From Synergistales bacterium (GTDB lineage: Bacteria > Synergistota > Synergistia > Synergistales > Aminobacteriaceae), in NCBI GenBank assembly GCA_025997955.1, contig BNVH01000008.1:5432-69431 (forward strand): DNA of 64,000 nt, read 5' to 3'. The translations under genes were made by a program, and so were the position numbers. Each line of letters starts with the position of its first letter. The first letter of the stretch is position 1. Shown here in pieces: positions 40,977 through 50,792 of the stretch. A model generated the notes under the pieces. It saw nothing but the letters and a program-made list of their open reading frames with translations, was not told the origin of the DNA and did no database searches.

Positions 40977-42110
40977 ATGACAGACATTGAATCCATTTTT
41001 GAAACAATGAGAAACGCGCTTAGCGCCGGGCCGGTCAGAATCAAGGAGGCCGTGGATGAGGGACGGAAAATTGTAGGATGCTATTGCGCGTACACGCCTT
41101 ACGAGGTCATACGCGCCACCGGAGCTATTCCTGTGACTCTTTGCAGTACAAGCGACAAACCGATAGCGGCCGGCGAGGAACATCTGCCTCGCAACCTCTG
41201 CCCGCTGATAAAATCAAGCTATGGTTTCGCTTTGACCGACACATGTCCGTATTTTCATTTTTGCAGTATCGTAATCGGCGAAACTACCTGTGACGGCAAG
41301 AAAAAAATGTACGAGCTTCTAAACCGCCTGCGCCCTACGCACGTAATGCAACTTCCCCAGACATACGCGACCGAGTCAATAGCGCTTTGGAAAGCCGAGA
41401 TAGAGCGCCTTGCGCGGCGTCTTGAAACCGAGCTTGGCGTGACCATAACGGAGAGCGACTTGAAACGTGAAATATCGAAGCGCAACACAGAGCGCCGCGT
41501 GATGGGGGATTTTTACGCTCTCTCTACTTTGAACCCCGCGCCTCTGAGCGGGCTTGAGCTCAATCTCGTCAACGAGTTTTTCAAAGTGTCTTTCGGTGAC
41601 GAGAAGGCTTTAGAGCTTGTCAGGGAACTCACCAAAGCCTTGCGCGAGAACTATGAAGAAGGCGAACGCAGAGTCGCGCCGCGCAAGCGAATCATAGTCA
41701 CGGGCTGTCCGACGGGAAAGAGTTTGGAGAAAGTATTCAACGCCATTGAGGAAAATGGCGGAACCATAGTGGCTTTCGAGAACTGCGGCGGGATAAAACC
41801 AAACTACGAGCTTGTCGATGAGACGCGCCCGCCATACGACGCTTTGGCTGAAAAATATCTTGGCATACCCTGCTCTTGTATGTCACCAAACAACAAACGG
41901 CTTGATTTGTTAGAGAAGTTAGTCGCTGACTATCATGCCGACGGGGTTGTGGATATAATTCTTCAGGCTTGCCACACTTATAACGTGGAGACATTTTTGG
42001 TGCGCGAACGCTTAAAAATCCCCTATATCGCCGTTGAGACCGATTACTATCAGAGCGACGTCGAGCAGCTTTCTACTCGTATGGGCGCCTTTATTGAGAT
42101 GATGAACTAA
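40977..42110 (+). CDS. yjiM: Double-cubane cluster protein (2-hydroxyacyl-CoA dehydratase D-like, YjiM type)
   Basis: This 377-residue protein belongs to the HgdB/BcrB superfamily, but as a single subunit with its own activator it fits the double-cubane cluster protein type, which carries an 8Fe-9S centre and reduces small molecules at very low potential. Conserved cysteines occur in VGCYCAYTPYEVIRATGAIP, RNLCPLIKSSYGFAL, FHFCS, ILQACHTYN and CSCMSPNN. No separate alpha/beta dehydratase subunits or CoA-transferase gene is nearby, so an amino-acid fermentation dehydratase is less likely. The physiological substrate is unknown. Confidence 0.87.
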   Translation: MTDIESIFETMRNALSAGPVRIKEAVDEGRKIVGCYCAYTPYEVIRATGAIPVTLCSTSDKPIAAGEEHLPRNLCPLIKSSYGFALTDTCPYFHFCSIVIGETTCDGKKKMYELLNRLRPTHVMQLPQTYATESIALWKAEIERLARRLETELGVTITESDLKREISKRNTERRVMGDFYALSTLNPAPLSGLELNLVNEFFKVSFGDEKALELVRELTKALRENYEEGERRVAPRKRIIVTGCPTGKSLEKVFNAIEENGGTIVAFENCGGIKPNYELVDETRPPYDALAEKYLGIPCSCMSPNNKRLDLLEKLVADYHADGVVDIILQACHTYNVETFLVRERLKIPYIAVETDYYQSDVEQLSTRMGAFIEMMN

Positions 42111-42124
42111 AGAAGGGTCTCAAA

Positions 42125-42898
42125 ATGTATACAATAGGCGCTGATATAGGTTCCGTGGCCGTGAAAGTCGTTTTGTCAAAAGACGGGGAATGGATAGACG
42201 GGCTTATAGCCCCAACGGGTTGGAGCCCTAAGAGTTCGGGCGCTGAGGCTATTGCAGCCATTCTCGATAAAAACGGTTTATCGCGCGCGCAAATTAGCCG
42301 CGTCGTGGCCACGGGGTACGGTAGAAACTCCGTGGACTGCGACGAAAGAATCACCGAGATAACTTGTCACGCTAAGGGCGCAAGGCGTCTATTTGAGGGC
42401 AGCGGCATCCGTTTTGTCTTGGATATAGGCGGACAGGACAGCAAGGCCATATCGCTTGACGAAAAATATAATGTATCGGACTTTTTGATGAATGACAAAT
42501 GCGCCGCCGGCACGGGGCGCTTTTTGCAGAATATGGCCGTCATGCTGGGGTGCGAGCTAAAAGACTTCAGTTTGCTTCCAAGCGACATCGAACCTCACGC
42601 CATATCAAGCATGTGCACGGTGTTTGCCGAGTCCGAGGTGGTAGGCTTGTTGGCTCAAGGGGTAGACAAACGGGCTCTTATGTTGGGTATATTAGACTCA
42701 GTAGCGTCACGCGCCGAGGGGATGTTGCGCCGAGTTGGGTTTAGCGCGCAAAGCGGCGCGAGCGGCGTGGCGTTCACAGGCGGCGCGTCACGCAGCCGAA
42801 ACCTCGTCGCACTAATCGAAAGACGCCTTGGCGTCCCATTGCGAGCGTGTGAAAAATCCCAATACGCCGGGGCTCTGGGCGCTGCGGAAACCGCTTGA
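42125..42898 (+). CDS. yjiL: Acyl-CoA dehydratase activase / DCCP reductase (YjiL type)
   Basis: This 257-residue ATPase of the ASKHA fold injects electrons into its partner using ATP. GADIGSVAVKVVL is the N-terminal phosphate loop and LDIGGQDSKAIS the second. The bridging 4Fe-4S cluster cysteines of the dimer are in NDKCAAGTGRF and SSMCTVFAESEV. It begins 15 bases after the partner gene, and its stop abuts the stop of the convergent CbiA-like gene. Confidence 0.92.
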   Translation: MYTIGADIGSVAVKVVLSKDGEWIDGLIAPTGWSPKSSGAEAIAAILDKNGLSRAQISRVVATGYGRNSVDCDERITEITCHAKGARRLFEGSGIRFVLDIGGQDSKAISLDEKYNVSDFLMNDKCAAGTGRFLQNMAVMLGCELKDFSLLPSDIEPHAISSMCTVFAESEVVGLLAQGVDKRALMLGILDSVASRAEGMLRRVGFSAQSGASGVAFTGGASRSRNLVALIERRLGVPLRACEKSQYAGALGAAETA

Positions 42899-44287
42899 TT
42901 ATCTTTTTGTCCTCAGCGCCAACCAGCGGTTGACGATATCGAAGTTGCTCCATAGTTCCAATTGCAAATCCGTCACAAAACAATATCCTCTTTCCCAACC
43001 GCTGACCCCAAGCTCCACGTCTTTGAGTATATCTCTGTATGCCCATTCCGAGTGGACGACGTTGCCTGGGTTGCTTATCTGTACGTAGTTCAGTGCCACG
43101 CCTTTGAGTTTCTCGTCGGTCTTGGTGAAGTTTGAATCAGATATTGCGCGAATTTCCACTTTGCGCGAGGGCGTTTTGTCATTTGGCGCGGTAAACCTTC
43201 CGTGAAAATCAAAAAATCCCAAGCCTTCGATTTTTCCCCGTTCTTCCCCGTACGTCACGAAAAATTTGCCAAAAATCGGCGCGGACGAACCAGTAGCTAA
43301 AAGAAGTTTGTTTGAAATCATGGCCTGTTTAAGCCCCGTTACAAAGGACTCTTTTGAGAGCATATCAGCCGCGTATCTACCGGCTATGATGTTTGGAAAA
43401 TAGATAACGTCCGCGTCTTTCGGAAACGGGTCATTCAAGGGGTCGTAGCTTACGACCGAGCATTTCATGAACTTAAACATCTCGGCCGCGTTGGAGCTTT
43501 CAAGAGAAAGCGTCTCTTGACCCACCAAAGCCACTTTGAGAAAGCGCGCCATAAGCCGCGTCTCTATCGGCGGTATCCATTCTTCTTTAAGATGCCCGAA
43601 GGCCTCTAAGACCTGCCACTCAACCTGGTATGGGTTGGATACCAATTGCAAAACGGCGCTTTTGATTTGAAGCATACGCATAGCCACTCCGTCGCCGTAA
43701 AGCCCGTCTATGGGCGGAATAACTCGCTCTATCTCTTTTGGGAGATACCCAAGGCTCAAGACAGGGGTTCTTCTGCCGAACTCCTGTTCTAAGAGCTGAT
43801 ATTCCCTCGGGTTTTGCGGCGAGACAAAAATAGCGCCCAAAACGCGCATGGCTCCGTCAGGGTCTAATTCGTTGATAGCGGAAGACGCCATATTGGCCGT
43901 CTGAATAGCGGACGCGCTGGCCGAAAAAACCGTCACGATTCCGCAGTCGAGGGATTTGGCCAAGTCAACGGCTTCGGGACGAACCTGAACTAAGTCATCG
44001 CTCCTGCGGTCCCCAAGAGGAGTGAGAATAATATTCAGGGCGTCCTCAGAGCCAAAGTACTGAAATAAAGTCTTGAGATTTTTGACGCTGCCACAAAGAT
44101 AAGAATCTATGGATACGCTTTCTATGTTGGCCACTACCTTTAACAACCTCGCGTCCGATTCGGGACGAGAGCAAAGAAACACTTTCATTTTTATGCCAAA
44201 GTTTGCCATAGCATAAACCAGCATCAATCCGGGAGAAACTATACCTGCCTTAATTTCATCAGCAATGATCAGACGAGGTAAATTCAT
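42899..44287 (-). CDS. Degenerate CbiA/CobB-like protein
   Basis: This 462-residue protein follows the domain order of cobyrinic acid a,c-diamide synthase: an N-terminal synthetase domain and a C-terminal class I amidotransferase domain. Both active sites look lost. The P-loop position reads PRLIIADEIKAGIVSPGLML without GxxxxGKT. The nucleophile elbow, normally ECGG, reads ATGSSAPIFG without cysteine. Structural segments such as VVSYDPLNDPFPKDADVIYF are still well kept. The start is ATG 44287. It is not within a cobalamin gene cluster. A structural or regulatory role is possible. Confidence 0.72.
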   Translation of the reverse strand: MNLPRLIIADEIKAGIVSPGLMLVYAMANFGIKMKVFLCSRPESDARLLKVVANIESVSIDSYLCGSVKNLKTLFQYFGSEDALNIILTPLGDRRSDDLVQVRPEAVDLAKSLDCGIVTVFSASASAIQTANMASSAINELDPDGAMRVLGAIFVSPQNPREYQLLEQEFGRRTPVLSLGYLPKEIERVIPPIDGLYGDGVAMRMLQIKSAVLQLVSNPYQVEWQVLEAFGHLKEEWIPPIETRLMARFLKVALVGQETLSLESSNAAEMFKFMKCSVVSYDPLNDPFPKDADVIYFPNIIAGRYAADMLSKESFVTGLKQAMISNKLLLATGSSAPIFGKFFVTYGEERGKIEGLGFFDFHGRFTAPNDKTPSRKVEIRAISDSNFTKTDEKLKGVALNYVQISNPGNVVHSEWAYRDILKDVELGVSGWERGYCFVTDLQLELWSNFDIVNRWLALRTKR

Positions 44288-44320
44288 TTGAAACACCCTT
44301 CCCTAACCAATAAATTAAAA

Positions 44321-45595
44321 TCATACCGCGCTGCCGCTCACAGCGCCGGTGCTCCAGCAATTCTGAAGGTTAAAGCCTCCGGTGGGGCCGTTGATGTCGA
44401 GAACTTCTCCGGCGAAATAGAGGTTTTCACAAAGATTAGAACGCATGGTCTTTGGGTCTACCTCCGTCAATTCTACACCGCCCTTAGTAACTATAGCATG
44501 GTCAAAACTCCAAAGTCCGTTTAGTGTGAGGGTTATATTCTTTAAAAGAAACGCTAAATCTTCTTTTTCTTCGGGCGAAACATATTGAACGGGCTTTTCG
44601 GGCGGGACGTCCGACAGCTCTAAGATCATCGGTATAACCGCGCTTGGCGCGAGGTCTACAAGAGCGCGTCCAAACTCCCTGTCCGAGAATTTTTCGAAGT
44701 CGCGTTCAATCCGAGCCACGAGCTTCTCCTGTGACAGAGCCGGCTTCATATCGATAATAAAAGTAGTCTCTCCGCGTTCCATCCAGTCCGTAACAAAAGA
44801 ACTGAGCTCCATAACTATAGCTCCGCTGAGCCCGAAGTTCGTAAACTCCATTTCGCCAAATCGCTCGTCGACCAGCTCGCCATTCACGGCCGCGGAAAGT
44901 TTGACGTTACGGAGATTAAACCTATTAGCTAACTTTATCCATGTCTCCTTTGTCCTGACCGGTACGAGCGCGGGGGTAGGCTTGACTATCCTGTGCCCGG
45001 CCTGACAGGCGAAACGATAACCATCGCCGGTCGAGCCCGTTTTGGGGTACGACTTACCGCCGGTCGCCACGATATATCGCTCGGCCGACAATTCCTCGGC
45101 GTTTGTGATTATCCTGTCCACGCGGCACTCAGGGCCTCCGCGCCCCGTCAGTTTGAGCGCTTTGACTGAAGTTTTTCGGAGGAAACGCACCCCTCCCTTT
45201 TTACAATAAAGCAAAAGGCACTCCAACACCCTCTGAGAGCCCCCGAGCTCATCGTCTTGCGTCTCGGATTTTTCAGGAAATACGCGGCTTCCGCGTTCTA
45301 TAACCGTCCTTACGCCACTACGATTGAAAAACGCTATTGTCTCGCGTGGACCGAACGCGCTAAACACATGACGCAAAAACTCGCCGCCCCGAGCGCCATA
45401 ACGGGACAAAAACACGTCTTGGTCTTGGAGCGCGTTCGTGAGGTTGCAACGGCGCTTTCCGGCCAAAAGAAGCTTCTCGCCAAGGCCCGCGTTTTTTTCA
45501 ATTAGGAGAACCTTTCGCCCCGCCTCCGCGGCGCGCCCCGCCGCCATCAGGCCGGCAGGTCCGCCCCCTATAACTATAACATCAAACCGCTCCAT
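44321..45595 (-). CDS. BaiN/YhiN-family flavoprotein (HI0933-like)
   Basis: This 424-residue FAD-dependent NAD(P)-binding oxidoreductase has the dinucleotide loop DVIVIGGGPAGLMAAGRAAE and KRRCNLTN near residue 53, diagnostic of the family. The C-terminal FAD segment is NLYFAGEVLDINGPTGGFNL. The start at 45595 (MERFDV) overlaps the end of tex by 14 bases. Members reduce unsaturated substrates such as bile acid intermediates, but many have no known substrate. Confidence 0.9.
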   Translation of the reverse strand: MERFDVIVIGGGPAGLMAAGRAAEAGRKVLLIEKNAGLGEKLLLAGKRRCNLTNALQDQDVFLSRYGARGGEFLRHVFSAFGPRETIAFFNRSGVRTVIERGSRVFPEKSETQDDELGGSQRVLECLLLYCKKGGVRFLRKTSVKALKLTGRGGPECRVDRIITNAEELSAERYIVATGGKSYPKTGSTGDGYRFACQAGHRIVKPTPALVPVRTKETWIKLANRFNLRNVKLSAAVNGELVDERFGEMEFTNFGLSGAIVMELSSFVTDWMERGETTFIIDMKPALSQEKLVARIERDFEKFSDREFGRALVDLAPSAVIPMILELSDVPPEKPVQYVSPEEKEDLAFLLKNITLTLNGLWSFDHAIVTKGGVELTEVDPKTMRSNLCENLYFAGEVLDINGPTGGFNLQNCWSTGAVSGSAV

Positions 45596-47783
45596 CTTTT
45601 TTGCCCATTTCACCCAAATCCTGTTTTTTCATAGAAAGTGAAACCCTTTTTCTCTTCTCATCAACATCTATCACGGCCACTTTGACTTTCTGTCCGGGTT
45701 TCAAGACGGCCTGCGGGTTCTCAATAAACGTATCGGACATGCGGCTGATATGGATAAGACCGTCCTGATGAACGCCTATATCGACAAAAGCCCCGAAAGC
45801 CGTGACGTTCGTGACCACGCCAGGCACGACCATCCCAACGCGTAGGTCCCGTATCTCGCGCACGTTCGGGTCGAACGAAAAAGCCTCAAAAGCCGTACGA
45901 GGGTCGCGCCCTGGCTTTGCCAGCTCCTGCAGAATATCTTTTAGCGTGGGCAAGCCGGCTTTGTCCGAGACAAAATTCTCTATTCTGATCTTAGCCCTCA
46001 GTTCGGGGGAGGACATGAGTTCGGTCACGGTGCAGCGCGTATCTTTCGCCATTTTTTCAACTGTGGAATAGTTTTCGGGATGAACGGCGGACGCGTCTAA
46101 GGGATTAGAGGATGCCCGCACGCGCAAAAAACCCGCCGATTGCTCGAACGTCTTCGGGCCCAAGCGCGGCACTTTTTTGAGCGATTCGCGGGACTCGAAA
46201 GCCCCGTTGTCCTCACGGTATTTTATAAGTTGTTCGGCCGCCTGCCTGTTCAGCCCCGACACGTAAGACAGAAGCTCGACGCTTGCGGTGTTGACCTCAA
46301 CGCCTACGGCGTTTACACAGCGCATCACCACGTCGTCGAGGGATTTTTTCAATTCTTTTTGGTCTACGTCGTGCTGATACTGACCCACGCCTATGGATTT
46401 CGGGTCTATTTTGACAAGCTCGGCCAATGGGTCCATCAAACGACGCCCTATTGAGACGGCGCCCCTGACCGTTATGTCGTGGTTTGGAAATTCCTTGCGC
46501 GCGGCCTCGGACGCCGAGTATATAGACGCTCCGCTTTCGTTTACCGACGCTATTATCACGTCCGGAGGGAGGTTCAATGACCTCGCGAACGCCTCGGTTT
46601 CCCGCCCCGCCGTGCCGTTGCCTATGGCTATGGCCCGAATATCGTATTTTTTAACAAGCGTCCCTATTTTTTCCGCCGCCGCTTTTTGCCCCTCGCCCAC
46701 AAACGGAAAGATAACGTCACTATGCAGCAAACTCCCCTGAGAATCGAGGCAGACGATTTTACATCCCGTGCGCAAGCCTGGGTCGATGGCAAGCGTAGCC
46801 TTTCGTCCCATAGGGGAGGCCATGAGGACCTCGCGGGCATTATCGGCAAAAATCCTGATAGCCTCGGCGTCCGCGCGTTTTTTTAGGACTCCGCGCAGTT
46901 CGTTTTCCATAGACGGCTTCAAAAGTCTCTTGTATCCGTCGCACACAGACTCGGCCACAAGGCGCGACGAGGCGCTTGTCCCATTGACAAAGAGCCGCTT
47001 AAGGATAGAGACGCAGTCATCATCAGGCGGCTCGGCCGACACCGAAAGATGCCCCTCCTTCTCGCCTCGGAATATGGCCAAAACTCTGTGTGAAGGCATA
47101 GACAGCACCGACTCGCTCCAATCGAAATAGTCGCGGTAGATGGCGGTCTCCGGGTCGTCCTCTTTGCCGCCCTTGACGAGGGCGCTCTTCAGGACGGATT
47201 TGCGGGCGAATATTTTTCTCGTCTCGCGACGAGCCTCCGTGTTTTCGCTAAATCTCTCGGACAGTATGTCGAGCGCCCCGGCGATAGCGTCAGAAGCCGT
47301 CTTGACGCCAAGTTCACCCGAGACGAATTTCAAGGCCTCATCTTCGGGGTTGACGCTCTGCGCTTGAGAGAGAATTATATCAGCCAATGGGGCGAGACCT
47401 TTTTCGACCGCCACAAGCGCGCGCGTTCTGCGCTTCGGACGATACGGGAGATACGCGTCCTCAAGAGCCGTCATAGTCTGCGCGGATAGGAGGGTCAACT
47501 TGAGCTCGTCGCTCAAAAGTTCTCTTTCCGAGAGGGAATCCATAATGGCGGCTCTGCGTTTTTCGAGCTCCTGTATCTTTTCGTTGCGGTCGCGTATCGC
47601 GGTGATGACGGTTTCGTCAAGAGACCCCGTGACTTCTTTTCGGTAGCGCGCTATAAAAGGAACGGAACTCCCCTGCTCAAAAAGCTCCAGCACGGACACG
47701 ACCTGCGCCTCAGATAGACTTAGTTCCTTGGCTATCTTACGCGCTATTCTATTGGTCGAAACATCCGCTATTGAGCTTTCCAT
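45582..47783 (-). CDS. tex: Tex-family transcription accessory / RNA-binding protein
   Basis: This 733-residue protein has the full Tex layout: an N-terminal helical domain (QGSSVPFIARYRKEVTGSLD), a YqgF-like domain (ATLAIDPGLRTGCKIVCLDS), helix-hairpin-helix motifs (VPRLGPKTFEQSAGFLRV) and a C-terminal S1 RNA-binding domain (VPGVVTNVTAFGAFVDIGVH). The ATG at 47783 is taken; a TTG five codons upstream would overlap the kinase stop. It binds nucleic acid and influences transcription. Confidence 0.95.
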   Translation of the reverse strand: MESSIADVSTNRIARKIAKELSLSEAQVVSVLELFEQGSSVPFIARYRKEVTGSLDETVITAIRDRNEKIQELEKRRAAIMDSLSERELLSDELKLTLLSAQTMTALEDAYLPYRPKRRTRALVAVEKGLAPLADIILSQAQSVNPEDEALKFVSGELGVKTASDAIAGALDILSERFSENTEARRETRKIFARKSVLKSALVKGGKEDDPETAIYRDYFDWSESVLSMPSHRVLAIFRGEKEGHLSVSAEPPDDDCVSILKRLFVNGTSASSRLVAESVCDGYKRLLKPSMENELRGVLKKRADAEAIRIFADNAREVLMASPMGRKATLAIDPGLRTGCKIVCLDSQGSLLHSDVIFPFVGEGQKAAAEKIGTLVKKYDIRAIAIGNGTAGRETEAFARSLNLPPDVIIASVNESGASIYSASEAARKEFPNHDITVRGAVSIGRRLMDPLAELVKIDPKSIGVGQYQHDVDQKELKKSLDDVVMRCVNAVGVEVNTASVELLSYVSGLNRQAAEQLIKYREDNGAFESRESLKKVPRLGPKTFEQSAGFLRVRASSNPLDASAVHPENYSTVEKMAKDTRCTVTELMSSPELRAKIRIENFVSDKAGLPTLKDILQELAKPGRDPRTAFEAFSFDPNVREIRDLRVGMVVPGVVTNVTAFGAFVDIGVHQDGLIHISRMSDTFIENPQAVLKPGQKVKVAVIDVDEKRKRVSLSMKKQDLGEMGKKDGAV

Positions 47784-47794
47784 TTTCGCGCCCG

Positions 47795-48430
47795 TCAAGA
47801 CGAGAAACGCTCAGGGAAAAACACCCTTACGTCACCCAAGAATTTGTCAACGGCTGAGGGTGTATGGATAAATTTAGGATCGGCAAGGTCGAGCACAAGG
47901 CAGTTGGGCATATCCATCTCGGATTTCACAAACTCGATGAAAGGCGTATAAGCGTCATAGAGCGCGCGCCAGTAGCTCTCACCGGCGGCTATCTCGTCCT
48001 CTCGTCCTCGCGCCCTTATGCGGCGCATTATCTCGTCGAACGGGCACTGCACAAGAATCAAAAGGCGCGGAGATTTGGTGTTTTTAAGGAGTGAATCATA
48101 AAGCGTCAGGTAGCAACCGAACTGACTGTCCTTAAAATAACCCTGTTTATAATAGAGCGTGGCGTAAACCTTGTCGCCGAAAACGCTGCGATCCAGTATG
48201 AAGCTATCTTCCTCAGAAGCGCAGAGATACTGCGCGAAGCGCGTCACCAAAAAATTCAGCTGCATGGGGAACGCCCAACGGCGGTCGTGATGAAAGCGGC
48301 TCAGCAAGTCGTACTGATCCCGAAATTCCTCCGGCATGACTTTGAACCCTAAGCGCTCCGATAAAAGGTTTACGACCGTCGATTTGCCGCTCGCCGTCAT
48401 TCCCTCCACAATTATCTGAATCTGTCCCAT
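47795..48430 (-). CDS. Deoxynucleoside kinase
   Basis: This 211-residue P-loop kinase of the dCK/dGK family uses ATP to phosphorylate deoxynucleosides for salvage. Walker A is EGMTASGKST at residues 9-18. The DRS motif (ILDRSVFGDKVYATL) and the lid region RRIRARGREDEI are present. It lies upstream of tex with 11 bases between. A neighbouring adenine deaminase also serves purine salvage, although in a separate transcript. Confidence 0.87.
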   Translation of the reverse strand: MGQIQIIVEGMTASGKSTVVNLLSERLGFKVMPEEFRDQYDLLSRFHHDRRWAFPMQLNFLVTRFAQYLCASEEDSFILDRSVFGDKVYATLYYKQGYFKDSQFGCYLTLYDSLLKNTKSPRLLILVQCPFDEIMRRIRARGREDEIAAGESYWRALYDAYTPFIEFVKSEMDMPNCLVLDLADPKFIHTPSAVDKFLGDVRVFFPERFSS

Positions 48431-48476
48431 TGTCTTACGCTCCCCTTTATAATACGCACATTCTATTGTTTTATAC

Positions 48477-48983
48477 TTAATGCAAATTTATATAATCTTC
48501 TTTAATAAGCTCCGTAACATCAAACGCCATAATCTGTATGCTCGAAACCCCCTCATAAATAGACGGACTTAGCTCCATATCAAGCCACCCCAAGTTTTTA
48601 TTGGCTCGAATGGTCGGAAACACGACGTGCATCGGTTTTATCATGGCGTCTTTTAGCATAAAATCAATCTCGCGCGCGTATCCAGGGCCGGCAAGCGATT
48701 GAATGGTGATATTTTGCTTGGCTCTTAGCGCGACGCCGAAAAAATCTTCCGCGCGCTGATTCATGACACGAAAAACACCGCCCGGCGTAAGAATCGCGTA
48801 CAAAAAAACAGTGCTACCCACAACCCCAAGATAACGCTGTTCCATCTCCGCCTGCACCTTGGCGGTTCGCTCCATCCTCATAACCTCGCGTCTCAACTCG
48901 ACGATTTGGTCAAGAAGCCTCTCTTTTTCTATTTCTTCCTTTGTGTAGACTTCTTCAGACGAAAAGACTTGTAAATCTGCCAT
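48477..48983 (-). CDS. PAS-domain protein with N-terminal coiled coil
   Basis: This 168-residue protein has a charged coiled coil (KEEIEKERLLDQIVELRREV, residues about 15-45) followed by one PAS sensor domain (LYAILTPGGVFRVMNQRAED to the end). There is no output domain such as a kinase or diguanylate cyclase. It may sense a small ligand and act through a partner bound by the coiled coil. It overlaps the end of the adenine deaminase gene by 29 bases, so it is co-transcribed. Confidence 0.78.
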   Translation of the reverse strand: MADLQVFSSEEVYTKEEIEKERLLDQIVELRREVMRMERTAKVQAEMEQRYLGVVGSTVFLYAILTPGGVFRVMNQRAEDFFGVALRAKQNITIQSLAGPGYAREIDFMLKDAMIKPMHVVFPTIRANKNLGWLDMELSPSIYEGVSSIQIMAFDVTELIKEDYINLH

Positions 48984-50763
48984 TTATAACGTCAACAAGC
49001 CCGCGGTTAGTCAAGCGCAACTCAGGGATTACGCCCAAAGAAAGCAGCGTCATGGTCATGAACGGCGAGTTCATGGCGCACCCTATATCTTTCCAAGCCT
49101 CCTCGAGACCGAACACGAAGTCAGCCACTATGAGAGCCGGGTCTCCCGACATGAGACCCGCTATCGGCAGAGGCAAGTTCGCAATGATTTCCCCGTCCTC
49201 GACCACGGCAATGCCGCCCTCGTAGTCGAGCAAACTGTTGCCCGCAAGAGCCATGTCGCGGTCGTTTGTGCCAAGAATTATGAGGTTGTGCGCGTCATGC
49301 GAGACGGTCGAAGCCACAGCTCCATTTTTGAGCTGAAAACCCTTGACAAATCCCTTGCCCGTCACTCCGCTCGCCCTGTGACGCTCTATGACAATCAACT
49401 TAGCGATGTCTTGCTCGGCGTCGGTTGGGACAATGCCGTCTTTTATATTCATATCTATTTCAAGAGCTTTTGTAAAAGCTCTTGACTCCACAACTCCTAT
49501 AACTCGCGTACGCACAGGCCCGGACGCGCCATCAGGCGCCGGAATTAAAAAGTCGCGTTCATAAAGCGACCCCTTGACCTTGCAAGTATCCCGCACCGCG
49601 TCCGGTATGGCGGCCTGCTCTATTGAGACGATAAGCCTGCTATTGTCGGATACGAGCTCTCCGTCTATGAAAACTTTTTTGACGTTGACTTTCGCCAAGT
49701 CGCTCAGCAGCAAAATATCGGCGTACTTTCCAGGGGATATGCTGCCTAATTCTCTATCCATCTGATAGCATTGGGCTGTGTTAATAGTGGCCATCTGAAT
49801 GGCGGTTATCGGGTCTATGCCTTCTTCTATAGCGCGCCTTACAATGTGGTCCATATGCCCAAGCGTCAATATGGTATCGGAATGTATATCGTCACTGACA
49901 AGGGTGGCGAAGCGCGTATCTACGCGGCGCTCCGTTATGGCTTTCGCGACCTCCTGCACGTTTTGCCAGGCCGAGCCCTCTCTGATTTGCGCGTACATGC
50001 CGAGCCTCATCTTGGCGACTGCGTCCTCGCGCCGTTCGGACTCGTGGCAGCAACGCGCCCCGGCCGCTATATAGGCGTTAAGCCCTGGCCCATTTTCCGG
50101 CATAGCGTAGTGCCCTGTGATGATTTTATTTTTCGATACGGCTATAGCCATCTCTTTATGTAGATTTATATCGCCGTTTTGCACGCCGATTAAGTTCATG
50201 ACCTCGCCGAGACCGTAAATATCATCCCGCTCCATCAACTCAGCCACGTCTTCGACGGTTATCGTTTCCCCTCCGTCCTCGAAGCCCGCCTGCGATGGGA
50301 CACAAGGCGGAACCATAGTAAACACCCGAAGCGGAGTGGAAACAGCGTCTTCGGCCATAAATTTTATGCCCCTTACGCCCAAGACGTTGGCTATTTCGTG
50401 AGGATCGGGAAAAATCGCCGTAGTGCCATGAGGAATGACGATGCGCGCAAACTCGCGCACGCGCAACATACTACTCTCCACATGAAGATGTCCGTCCATA
50501 AAGCCGGGTGTGGCATACATACCGTCCGCGTCTATGACACGCGTATCCTTGCCTATGGTGTGAGCAGCGTCCCCGACAAGAGCTATTCTTCCACGCGTAA
50601 TGGCTATATCTATATTTTCTTGTATCTCTCCCGTGTTTACATTGACAAGCCGAGTGTTTTTGATGACGCTGTCAGCGCTTTCACGCCCCATCGCAACGGC
50701 GCAAAGGGCGATGGTCACGTCCTCCAATCGTTCTGTCGACTTTCGATTGTTGTTCCGATTCAC
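48955..50763 (-). CDS. ade: Adenine deaminase
   Basis: This 602-residue amidohydrolase converts adenine to hypoxanthine and ammonia in purine salvage. YATPGFMDGHLHVESSML contains the HxH metal ligands. PHGTTAIFPDPHEIANVLG, ITGHYAMPENGPGLNAYIAA, LVSDDIHSD and the C-terminal SHDAHNLIILGTNDRDMALA are signatures of Ade. It starts with GTG at 50763 behind GGGGGTG. It is followed by an overlapping PAS gene, an unusual partner. Confidence 0.95.
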   Translation of the reverse strand: MNRNNNRKSTERLEDVTIALCAVAMGRESADSVIKNTRLVNVNTGEIQENIDIAITRGRIALVGDAAHTIGKDTRVIDADGMYATPGFMDGHLHVESSMLRVREFARIVIPHGTTAIFPDPHEIANVLGVRGIKFMAEDAVSTPLRVFTMVPPCVPSQAGFEDGGETITVEDVAELMERDDIYGLGEVMNLIGVQNGDINLHKEMAIAVSKNKIITGHYAMPENGPGLNAYIAAGARCCHESERREDAVAKMRLGMYAQIREGSAWQNVQEVAKAITERRVDTRFATLVSDDIHSDTILTLGHMDHIVRRAIEEGIDPITAIQMATINTAQCYQMDRELGSISPGKYADILLLSDLAKVNVKKVFIDGELVSDNSRLIVSIEQAAIPDAVRDTCKVKGSLYERDFLIPAPDGASGPVRTRVIGVVESRAFTKALEIDMNIKDGIVPTDAEQDIAKLIVIERHRASGVTGKGFVKGFQLKNGAVASTVSHDAHNLIILGTNDRDMALAGNSLLDYEGGIAVVEDGEIIANLPLPIAGLMSGDPALIVADFVFGLEEAWKDIGCAMNSPFMTMTLLSLGVIPELRLTNRGLVDVINGRFTSLFV

Positions 50764-50792
50764 GGGCTACACCCCCAGAAAAATTTAATTAA

